From Actinomycetota bacterium (GTDB lineage Bacteria; Actinomycetota; Actinomycetes; Mycobacteriales; HKI-0501), in contig JAVEDU010000033.1 of NCBI GenBank assembly GCA_030840805.1, forward strand, positions 1 through 64,000: DNA of 64,000 nucleotides. The letters are read 5' to 3'. Below the pieces are notes generated by a model that had not been told where the DNA came from, did not search any database, and saw only the letters and a program-made list of their open reading frames with translations. Each line of letters begins with the position of its first letter. Positions within the stretch are counted from its first letter, which is position 1. Positions 18,211-25,766 of the stretch are shown here, one piece after another. The position numbers and the translations under genes are program-made.

Positions 18211-18582
18211 TCAGGTCCAGCGCAAGACGCCACGGCGCCACGCGTACAGCAGGCCGAGGGCGAGCAGGCCGACGAAGACGCCCATCTCCACCAGTGTCGC
18301 GACCCCGAAGCCCGGCGCGTCGTACACGACCGCCCAGGGGAAGAGGAACACCGCCTCGACCGCGAACAGCACGTACAGGTAGGCGAAGACGTAGTACCGG
18401 ATGTTGCTCTGCGCCCAGCCGTCGCCCACCGGGTCGACCCCGCACTCGTAGGTCGACTGCTTCGCGACCGAGGGCCGGTGCGGCCGGAGCATCCGGTTGG
18501 CCGCCATCGCGGCGGCGATGAAGCCCACCCCGAGGACGAGCATCAGCCCGAACGGCGCATAGGAACCCAGGTAGCCCGACAC
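18211..18582 (-). CDS. nuoA: Complex I subunit A, short nuo set
   Basis: A 123-residue protein with three membrane segments. YECGVDP in the first loop and FLFPWAV are NuoA signatures. The usual F-D-x-E motif in helix 2 reads [12 protein letters not shown], so the conserved Asp is Ala while the Glu remains; the other NuoA in the window has [12 protein letters not shown]. First gene of the short nuo set, GTG at 18582. It is divergent from the ABC transporter lipoprotein with about 100 bases between starts. Confidence 0.9.
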   Translation of the reverse strand: MSGYLGSYAPFGLMLVLGVGFIAAAMAANRMLRPHRPSVAKQSTYECGVDPVGDGWAQSNIRYYVFAYLYVLFAVEAVFLFPWAVVYDAPGFGVATLVEMGVFVGLLALGLLYAWRRGVLRWT

Positions 18583-18683
18583 GAGTGGCAGTCTAGAACC
18601 CTCGCGACCGGGGGCGGTACGTCGCGGGACTCACAGTGAACGTACTGTCGCTGCTCGTCGAACCCGTGTACTGGAGCGCCCAC

Positions 18684-19535
18684 ATGAACCGTCGTCTCGC
18701 CGCCCTCTCGGCCGCCGTCCTGCTGAGCCTCCCCGCGCTCGCCGCATGCGCCCCGCAGGCGGACCCGGAGCCGCGCGCCGGCTCCGGCTGCGGGAAGGAC
18801 TCGCTGAGCCTCGTGACGAGCGGCACGCTCACGATCGGCACCGACAAGCCCGCGTACGAGCCGTGGTTCTCCGGCGACGACCCGGCGAACGGCAAGGGCT
18901 TCGAGAGCGCCGTCGCGTACGCGGTCGCCGAGCGCCTCGGCTTCGCGAAGGACGACGTGACCTGGGCCACCGTGCCGTTCAACAGCGCGATCGCGCCGGG
19001 CCCGAAGAAGTTCGACTTCGACGTCAACCAGGTGTCGATCAGCGACGAGCGACGCGGCGCGGTGGACTTCTCCAGCGGGTACTACGACGTCCGGCAGGCC
19101 GTCATCGCGCTGAAGTCGTCGAAGGCCGCGCTCGCCACCAGCCTCGCCGAGCTCAAGGGCGCCAAGCTCGGCGCCCAGGTCGGCACCACCAGCCTCGACG
19201 TGGTGCAGAACGTCATCGCGCCCACGACGAAGCCGGCGATCTTCCAGAAGAACGACCTCGCCAAGACCGCGCTGAAGAACGGCCAGGTCGACGCGATCGT
19301 CGTGGACCTGCCGACGGCGTTCTACATCACCGCGGCCGAGGTCCCGGAGGCGAAGATCGTCGGGCAGTTCGCGGGCGGCGCGGCGCCGGAGAAGTTCGGC
19401 CTCGTGCTGGACAAGGGCAGCGCGCTCACGTCCTGCGTGAACGCGGCGGTCGACGCGCTCCGCGCCGACGGCACGCTGGCGAAGCTGGAGCAGAAGTGGC
19501 TGGCCGACGTGGCCGGCGCGCCCGTCCTGAAGTGA
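18684..19535 (+). CDS. Amino-acid ABC transporter substrate-binding lipoprotein
   Basis: A 283-residue solute-binding protein of the polar amino-acid uptake type. The signal peptide ends in a lipobox with Cys at residue 22 (LPALAACAP), so it is membrane-anchored outside the cell. The mature part has TLTIGTDKPAYEPWFSG, FDVNQVSISDERR and VGTTSLDVVQNV, typical of family 3 binding proteins. The ATG at 18684 follows GGAG. Its stop overlaps the permease start (GTGA). The ligand is unknown. Confidence 0.9.
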   Translation: MNRRLAALSAAVLLSLPALAACAPQADPEPRAGSGCGKDSLSLVTSGTLTIGTDKPAYEPWFSGDDPANGKGFESAVAYAVAERLGFAKDDVTWATVPFNSAIAPGPKKFDFDVNQVSISDERRGAVDFSSGYYDVRQAVIALKSSKAALATSLAELKGAKLGAQVGTTSLDVVQNVIAPTTKPAIFQKNDLAKTALKNGQVDAIVVDLPTAFYITAAEVPEAKIVGQFAGGAAPEKFGLVLDKGSALTSCVNAAVDALRADGTLAKLEQKWLADVAGAPVLK

Positions 19536-20371
19536 CCTACACCCCGTCCGGGACGCAGCTGGCGCGGCTGCGTTACCGCCGCCGCGCCACCGTCCGTTCG
19601 GCCGTCCTCGCGACGGTGAGCACGCTCGTCGTCGTCGTCGTGCTGTACGTCGTCGTCACGGGCGCGCCGGGGTGGCCGCGGACGCGGGAGACGTTCTTCT
19701 CGTGGCGGTACGCCCGGGAGTCGTTCCCGCTCGTGCTCGAGGGCCTGTGGCTCAACATCCGGCTCATGCTCGGCTGCGGGGTGGTGATCCTCGCCCTCGG
19801 ACTGCTCCTGGCGATCCTGCGCACCCTCAAGGGGCCGGTGTTCTTCCCGCTGCGGGCCCTCGCCGCCGCGTACACCGACTTCTTCCGCGGGCTGCCGCTG
19901 GTGATCTGCCTGCTCGTCGTCGGCTTCGGGGTACCGGCGCTACGGCTGTCCGGGATCCCGGGCGACCCGGTGCTCCTCGGCGGCGCGGCGCTGGTGCTGA
20001 CGTACTCGGCGTACGTGGCGGAGGTGTTCCGCGCGGGCATCGAGTCGATCCATCCCTCCCAGCGGGCCGCGTCCCGGTCGCTCGGGCTCGGGGCGGCGCA
20101 GACCATGCGGTACGTCGTGCTGCCGCAGGCGGTACGCCGGGTCGTCCCGCCGCTGCTCAACGACCTCGTGTCGCTGCAGAAGGACACCGGCCTGGTCTCG
20201 CTGCTCGGCGTCGTGGATGCGGTGTACGCGGCGCAGATCGTCACCGGGCGGACGTTCAACTACACACCGTTCGTGGTGGCGGGCCTGGTGTTCGTCGCGC
20301 TGACGATCCCGATGACGCGGCTCACCGACTGGGCTACCGGACGGCTCGCGCGACGGCAGGGGAACGCATGA
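19532..20371 (+). CDS. Amino-acid ABC transporter permease
   Basis: A 279-residue integral membrane protein of the HisM/GlnP permease family. It has an N-terminal membrane segment, then TDFFRGLPLVICLL and the EAA loop region EVFRAGIESIHPSQRAASRS, where it meets the ATPase. A late segment reads NDLVSLQKDTGLVSLLGV. The GTG at 19532 overlaps the stop of the binding protein, and its own stop overlaps the ATPase ATG. Confidence 0.92.
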   Translation: MTYTPSGTQLARLRYRRRATVRSAVLATVSTLVVVVVLYVVVTGAPGWPRTRETFFSWRYARESFPLVLEGLWLNIRLMLGCGVVILALGLLLAILRTLKGPVFFPLRALAAAYTDFFRGLPLVICLLVVGFGVPALRLSGIPGDPVLLGGAALVLTYSAYVAEVFRAGIESIHPSQRAASRSLGLGAAQTMRYVVLPQAVRRVVPPLLNDLVSLQKDTGLVSLLGVVDAVYAAQIVTGRTFNYTPFVVAGLVFVALTIPMTRLTDWATGRLARRQGNA

Positions 20372-21114
20372 CCGACGTCCTGTCCGTCGCGGGGGTACGC
20401 AAGGTCTTCGGGTCCACGGTGGTCCTCGACGACGTGTCGCTCGACGTGCCCGCGCACTCGGTCACCGCGCTGATCGGCGCGTCCGGGTCCGGTAAGTCGA
20501 CGCTGCTGCGCTGCGTCAACCTGCTGGAGACCGTGGACGACGGCGTGATCCGGCTCGACGGCGAGGACATCACCGGCCCGCGGGTGCGCGTGGACGACGT
20601 GCGCAAGCGGCTCGGGATCGTGTTCCAGGCGTACAACCTGTTCCCGCACATGACCGTGCTCCAGAACGTCACGCTGGCGCCGCGGCGGGTCCACCGCATC
20701 GCCCGCCGCGAGGCCGAGGACCGGGCCCGCACGCTGCTCGACCGGTTCGGGCTGGCCGCCAAGGCCGGCGAATACCCGGATCGGCTCTCCGGCGGGCAGC
20801 AGCAGCGGGTGGCCATCGTCCGGGCGGTGGTGAACTCCCCGCGCCTGCTGCTGTTGGACGAGGTCACCGCGGCACTCGACCCCGAGCTGGTGGGTGAGGT
20901 CCTCTCGGTCGTACGGGAGCTCGCCGACCAGGGCATGACGATGGTGATCGCCACGCACGAGATGGGGTTCGCGCGGCAGGTGGCCGACCAGGTGTGCTTC
21001 CTCGACGGCGGCGCGGTGCTCGAACGCGGCACGCCGGCGGAGGTCTTCGGCGCGCCGCGGGAGGAGCGGACCCGGCGGTTCCTGCGGCGGGTCGTGGAGG
21101 CCGGTCGGCTCTAG
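20368..21114 (+). CDS. Amino-acid ABC transporter ATP-binding protein
   Basis: A 248-residue ABC ATPase that powers the adjacent permease. Walker A is GASGSGKST, the signature is LSGGQQQRV, Walker B is LLLLDEVTAALD, and the switch His is in IATHEMGFA. This is the GlnQ/HisP type. It is the last gene of the three-gene transporter operon, with an ATGA overlap with the permease. The following 21115-21445 stretch holds no gene I can support; a 70-codon frame at 21229 looks spurious. It must carry the korA promoter. Confidence 0.93.
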   Translation: MTDVLSVAGVRKVFGSTVVLDDVSLDVPAHSVTALIGASGSGKSTLLRCVNLLETVDDGVIRLDGEDITGPRVRVDDVRKRLGIVFQAYNLFPHMTVLQNVTLAPRRVHRIARREAEDRARTLLDRFGLAAKAGEYPDRLSGGQQQRVAIVRAVVNSPRLLLLDEVTAALDPELVGEVLSVVRELADQGMTMVIATHEMGFARQVADQVCFLDGGAVLERGTPAEVFGAPREERTRRFLRRVVEAGRL

Positions 21115-21445
21115 CGGCCACGCCGCCGAATCGCCGCACCGAGGTCTGTGGACAACCGGATTCCGGTCGCCCCGGAGCGTTACGGTTCTCCCGCTGCCGA
21201 CGCCGACCCGGGACGGGGGTGAGGTCGATGAGCATGGTTCCCGGCCTCGCTCCGCTCACCGCTCGTAGCCATCCGATGACATTGCGGTTTTGCCGGTCAG
21301 ATGCTCGACCCGGCAGTCGCGTCCGGCCCCCCAGACGTAGGATCAGAAGCGCAGTGGCGGTTCCCGCGGCGAGACGTAGGACGCAGCGCCCAGCGGCCCT
21401 GGCGGCCGGTAGACGCACCTCCGCGTCGAGGAGGTTGTAGCCAGA

Positions 21446-23362
21446 GTGAGCAAGCAGGTCCGACAACTCGAACGCGTCGTGATCCGATTCGCCGGTGACT
21501 CCGGTGACGGGATGCAGCTCACCGGAGACCGCTTCACCTCCGAGACCGCCGCGCTCGGGAACGACCTCTCCACCCTCCCGAACTTCCCCGCCGAGATCCG
21601 CGCGCCCCAGGGCACGCTGCCGGGCGTCTCCAGCTTCCAGCTGCACTTCGCCGATCACGACATCATGACGCCGGGCGACCGGCCGGACGTGCTGGTGGCG
21701 ATGAACCCGGCCGCGCTCAAGGCGAACCTGGGCGACCTCCGGGCCGGCGCGACGGTCATCGTCGACACCGCCGACTTCACCGCCCGCAATCTGGGCAAGG
21801 TCGGGTACGCCGCGAACCCGCTCACCGACGGGTCGCTGGAGGCGTTCCAGGTCCACGACGTCGACCTGACCGGGATGACCGTCGAGGCCGTCAAGGAGTT
21901 CGGGCTGGGCCGCAAGGAGGCCGGGCGGGCGAAGAACATGTTCGCCCTGGGCCTGCTGTCGTGGATGTACCACCGGCCCACCGAGGGCACGGTGCGGTTC
22001 CTGGAGCGGAAGTTCGCCACCAAGCCGAACATCGCGGGCGCGAACGTGGCCGCGTTCCGCGCGGGCTGGAACTTCGGCGAGACCACCGAGGCGTTCTCCG
22101 TCTCGTACGAGATCAAGCCGGCCGTGATGCCGGCCGGGACGTACCGGAACATCTCCGGCAACCTCGCGCTGTCGTACGGGCTCCTCGCGGCGGCGCAGCG
22201 CTCCGGGCTGCCGCTGTTCCTCGGCGCGTACCCGATCACGCCGGCGTCGGACATCCTGCACGAGCTGAGCAAGCACAAGAGGTTCGGCGTGCGCACGTTC
22301 CAGGCCGAGGACGAGATCGCCGGTATCGGCGCGGCGCTGGGGGCGAGCTTCGGCGGCGCGCTCGGCGTCACGACCACGTCCGGGCCGGGCGTGGCGCTCA
22401 AGTCCGAGACGCTCGGCCTCGCGGTGTCACTGGAGCTGCCGCTGGTGATCGTGGACGTCCAGCGCGGCGGCCCGTCCACCGGCCTGCCCACCAAGACCGA
22501 GCAGTCGGACCTGCTGCTGGCCATGTTCGGCCGCAACGGCGAGGCGCCGATCCCGATCGTCGCGCCGCGCTCCCCCGCCGACTGCTTCGACGCCGCGATC
22601 GAGGCGGCCCGGATCGCGCTCACCTACCGGACGCCGGTGTTCCTGCTGTCCGACGGGTACCTCGCCAACGGGTCGGAGCCGTGGCGCGTCCCGGCGCCCG
22701 GCGACCTCCCGGACCTGCGGGTCGACTTCGCCACCGAGACCAACCACACCGACGACGACGGCAACGACGAGTTCTGGCCGTACCTGCGCGACCCCGAGAC
22801 CCTCGCCCGCCCGTGGGCGGTCCCCGGCACGCCAGGGCTGGAGCACCGCGTCGGCGGCATCGAGAAGGCCGACGGGTCCGGCAACATCTCCTACGACCCC
22901 GCCAACCACGACCTGATGGTCCGCACCCGGCAGGCGAAGGTCGACGGCGTCGCCCGTTCGCTGCCGCCGCTGGAGGTCGACGACCCCACCGGGGACGCCC
23001 GCGTGCTGGTGCTCGGCTGGGGTTCCACCTACGGCCCGATCGGTGCCGCCGTCCGTCGCGTGCGGAAGGCCGGGCGGACGATCGCCCAGGCACACCTGCG
23101 CCACCTCAACCCGTTCCCGGCCGACCTCGGGGACGTCCTGCGCCGGTACGACAAGGTCGTCGTGCCGGAGATGAACCTCGGCCAGCTCGCCCTGCTGGTC
23201 CGGGCGAAGTACCTCGTCGACGCGTTCGGCTACAACCAGGTCCGCGGACTGCCGTTCCGCGCCGAGGAGCTGGCCGACGTGCTGGAGCACTTCATCAGCG
23301 AAGTGAGTGCCACCGACGACGGCAACGACGCCGTCGACACCCTGGGAGTGGATTCTCCGTGA
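21446..23362 (+). CDS. korA: 2-oxoacid:ferredoxin oxidoreductase, gamma-alpha fusion subunit
   Basis: A 638-residue subunit of an enzyme that oxidises a 2-oxoacid (probably 2-oxoglutarate) to acyl-CoA and reduces ferredoxin. The N-terminal gamma-type domain has RFAGDSGDGMQLTG; the alpha domain starts near residue 230 with YPITPASDILHELS, TFQAEDEIAGIGAALGAS and TTTSGPGVALKSE. This fused arrangement is that of actinobacterial KorA. The GTG at 21446 has GAGGAGG upstream. The stop overlaps korB (GTGA), so the subunits are translationally coupled. Exact 2-oxoacid preference is inferred. Confidence 0.94.
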   Translation: MSKQVRQLERVVIRFAGDSGDGMQLTGDRFTSETAALGNDLSTLPNFPAEIRAPQGTLPGVSSFQLHFADHDIMTPGDRPDVLVAMNPAALKANLGDLRAGATVIVDTADFTARNLGKVGYAANPLTDGSLEAFQVHDVDLTGMTVEAVKEFGLGRKEAGRAKNMFALGLLSWMYHRPTEGTVRFLERKFATKPNIAGANVAAFRAGWNFGETTEAFSVSYEIKPAVMPAGTYRNISGNLALSYGLLAAAQRSGLPLFLGAYPITPASDILHELSKHKRFGVRTFQAEDEIAGIGAALGASFGGALGVTTTSGPGVALKSETLGLAVSLELPLVIVDVQRGGPSTGLPTKTEQSDLLLAMFGRNGEAPIPIVAPRSPADCFDAAIEAARIALTYRTPVFLLSDGYLANGSEPWRVPAPGDLPDLRVDFATETNHTDDDGNDEFWPYLRDPETLARPWAVPGTPGLEHRVGGIEKADGSGNISYDPANHDLMVRTRQAKVDGVARSLPPLEVDDPTGDARVLVLGWGSTYGPIGAAVRRVRKAGRTIAQAHLRHLNPFPADLGDVLRRYDKVVVPEMNLGQLALLVRAKYLVDAFGYNQVRGLPFRAEELADVLEHFISEVSATDDGNDAVDTLGVDSP

Positions 23363-24420
23363 CCGACACCGCGCACCGCGTGAACATTGGCCTCCCGTCC
23401 CTGCGAGACGTCCCCAAGACCGACGTCCCGCAGCGGGCCGCCGACTTCAAGACCGACCAGGAGGTGCGCTGGTGCCCCGGGTGCGGGGACTACGCGATCC
23501 TCGCGGCCGTGCAGGGCTTCCTTCCCGAGCTGGGTCTCAAGCGCGAGAACATCGTGTTCGTGTCGGGCATCGGCTGCTCGTCCCGGTTCCCATACTACAT
23601 GAACACCTACGGCATGCACTCCATCCACGGCCGCGCGCCGGCGATCGCGACCGGCCTCGCCGCGTCCCGCCCCGACCTGTCCGTGTGGGTCGTCACGGGC
23701 GACGGTGATGCGCTGTCGATCGGCGGCAACCACCTCATCCACGCGCTGCGCCGGAACGTGAACCTGAAGATCCTGCTGTTCAACAACCGGATCTACGGGC
23801 TCACCAAGGGGCAGTACTCGCCGACCTCGGAGGTCGGGAAGGTCACGAAGTCGACCCCGATGGGGTCGCTGGACTTCCCGTTCAACCCGGTGTCGCTGGC
23901 GCTCGGCGCGGAGGCCTCGTTCGTGGCCCGCACACTCGACTCCGACCGCAAGCACCTGACCTCGGTGCTGCGGGCCGCCGCCGAGCACGAGGGCACCGCG
24001 CTGGTGGAGATCTACCAGAACTGCAACATCTTCAACGACGGCGCGTTCGAGCTCCTCAAGAACCGCGACACCGCCGACGACTGGACGATCCGGATGACGC
24101 ACGGCCAGCCGCTGACCTTCGGCTCCGAGGGCGAGAAGGCGGTCGTCCGGGACACCGTCACCGGCGCCCTGACCATCGGCGAGGCCGGCGCGGACAACGT
24201 CGTGGTCCACGACGCGCACGCCGAGGACCCCGCGTACGCGTTCGCCCTGTCCCGGCTGTCCACCCAGGACCTCCGGTACACCCCGATGGGCGTCTTCCGC
24301 TCGGCCACCCGCCCGACCTACGACGCCCAGATGAAGGCCCAGCTGGAGACCGCCGCGGCCGCCGACACCGCCGACCTCGGCGGGCTGCTGCGCGGCAACG
24401 ACACCTGGTCGGTCGGCTGA
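23359..24420 (+). CDS. korB: 2-oxoacid:ferredoxin oxidoreductase, beta subunit
   Basis: A 353-residue subunit that binds thiamine diphosphate and a [4Fe-4S] cluster. Cys ligands appear in RWCPGCGDYAIL and SGIGCSSRFP, with another in YQNCNIF. The ThDP motif is GDGDALSIGGNH, followed by LLFNNRIYGLTKGQYSPTS. GTG start at 23359. Together with KorA it supplies low-potential electrons on ferredoxin. The short nuo set, which has no NADH module, lies 5 kb away on the other strand. Confidence 0.95.
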   Translation: MTDTAHRVNIGLPSLRDVPKTDVPQRAADFKTDQEVRWCPGCGDYAILAAVQGFLPELGLKRENIVFVSGIGCSSRFPYYMNTYGMHSIHGRAPAIATGLAASRPDLSVWVVTGDGDALSIGGNHLIHALRRNVNLKILLFNNRIYGLTKGQYSPTSEVGKVTKSTPMGSLDFPFNPVSLALGAEASFVARTLDSDRKHLTSVLRAAAEHEGTALVEIYQNCNIFNDGAFELLKNRDTADDWTIRMTHGQPLTFGSEGEKAVVRDTVTGALTIGEAGADNVVVHDAHAEDPAYAFALSRLSTQDLRYTPMGVFRSATRPTYDAQMKAQLETAAAADTADLGGLLRGNDTWSVG

Positions 24421-24488
24421 GGGATTCGCGCTCACTCCCCGGCGTCCGCTATCTTCCGTCCCCCACCTCCGGGACGAAGGAGCGACGG

Positions 24489-24674
24489 ATGTTGCGTAAG
24501 AGCGGCACCTCCCTGCTGGTGCTGATCTACCTCGGCGTCGGGCTCGTGGTGGCCCTCAACCACGGCTACAACACGATCAAGGACGTGTCGGACCTGCTGT
24601 CCCTGGTGCTCGGCGTGGTGCTGTGGCCCGCCGTGCTGCTCGGTAACGACCTGCACGTCCACCTGGTGGGCTGA
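24489..24674 (+). CDS. Small membrane protein downstream of korAB
   Basis: A 61-residue protein with two hydrophobic segments, LLVLIYLGVGLVVAL and LLSLVLGVVLWPAVLLG, joined by a short polar loop (NHGYNTIKD). ATG at 24489 with ACGAAGGAGCGACGG before it. Located 68 bases after korB, it could share its transcript or have its own promoter. I do not recognise a function. Confidence 0.75.
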   Translation: MLRKSGTSLLVLIYLGVGLVVALNHGYNTIKDVSDLLSLVLGVVLWPAVLLGNDLHVHLVG

Positions 24675-24712
24675 CGATCTTCCGCGCACCGGCGTGACGT
24701 AGCGTCCGGGGC

Positions 24713-25618
24713 GTGTCGGAGCAGCGTCGCGGGTTGGTCATGGGTGTCGTGGCCTACGCGATCTGGGGGCTGTTCCCGCTCTACTGGCCGCTGCTCAAGC
24801 CCTCGTCGGCCGAGGAGATCCTCGCCCACCGCATCGTGTGGTCGCTCGCCGTCTGCCTCGTCCTGCTGGCGATGGTCCGGGGCGGCGCCCGGATCCGGGC
24901 CCTGTTCCGGGAGCCGCGGCGCGCCCTCGCGCTGGTCGCGGCGGCCGTGCTCATCGCGGTGAACTGGTACGTCTACATCTGGGCGGTCAACCACGGTCAC
25001 GTGGTGGAGAGCTCCCTCGGCTACTTCATGAACCCGCTCGTCGCCGTCCTGCTGGGCACCGTGGTGCTGGGCGAGCGACTCCGGCCGGTGCAGTGGGGCG
25101 CCGTCGGCGTCAGCCTGCTCGCCGTACTGGTTCTCACCCTCGACCATGGACGTCCACCGTGGATCGCGCTGGTGCTGGCGTGCACGTTCGGGACGTACGG
25201 CCTGCTGAAGAAGCTCGCCGGGATGCCCGCGGTGGAGGGCCTGACCGTCGAGACGCTGGTGCTGGTCCTCCCCGCGGCCGGGTACCTGGTGTGGCTGCAG
25301 GCCGACGGCAGGGCCACCTTCGGCTCCGCGGGGGTCGTCCACGCGCTGCTCCTCGCCAGCACCGGCGTCATCACGGCGATCCCGCTGCTGTCCTTCGCCG
25401 GGGCCGCGAACCGCCTGCCGCTCACCACGGTCGGACTGCTCCAGTACCTGACCCCGGTGCTGCAGTTCATCTGCGGCATCACGGTCTTCCACGAGACGAT
25501 GCCGGCCGCGCGCTGGGCCGGGTTCGCGCTGGTGTGGGTGGCGCTGACGGTGTTCACGGTGGACGCCGTCCGGAACCACCGGCGCTCGCTCCAGGTGGCG
25601 GTCGACGCTCTCACCTGA
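24713..25618 (+). CDS. rarD: RarD/EamA family transporter
   Basis: A 301-residue membrane protein with about ten helices of the drug/metabolite transporter superfamily. The RarD opening is clear: G-V-x-A-Y-x-I-W-G-L-F-P-L-Y-W (here AYAIWGLFPLYWPLLKP), then EILAHRIVWS and a conserved NWYVYIWAVN. It also has SLGYFMNPLVAVLLG. RarD is named for chloramphenicol sensitivity, but its real substrate is unsettled. GTG start at 24713. Confidence 0.92.
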   Translation: MSEQRRGLVMGVVAYAIWGLFPLYWPLLKPSSAEEILAHRIVWSLAVCLVLLAMVRGGARIRALFREPRRALALVAAAVLIAVNWYVYIWAVNHGHVVESSLGYFMNPLVAVLLGTVVLGERLRPVQWGAVGVSLLAVLVLTLDHGRPPWIALVLACTFGTYGLLKKLAGMPAVEGLTVETLVLVLPAAGYLVWLQADGRATFGSAGVVHALLLASTGVITAIPLLSFAGAANRLPLTTVGLLQYLTPVLQFICGITVFHETMPAARWAGFALVWVALTVFTVDAVRNHRRSLQVAVDALT

Positions 25619-25766
25619 CTTGGCTCGCGGTGTGACCCAGGGCACACTGTCGGTGCAAAGTGGACCCCGCGGTCCCCCCGCCGTTCACCCGGGCGTGGGG
25701 TGTCCGCCATCACCGGTGCCTATGTTCGCGGGGTCACCGCACCAGAGCACCGGCGAGGAGCCCCCC

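Noticed and set aside
21229-21440. 70-codon frame upstream of korA with a possible ribosome site
   Set aside because: Arg/Pro-rich with no family signal; the region more likely carries the korA promoter.
25620-25766. Longer N-terminus for the PhoX-like protein
   Set aside because: No ribosome site or conserved sequence; the GTG at 25767 has GAGGAG in front.
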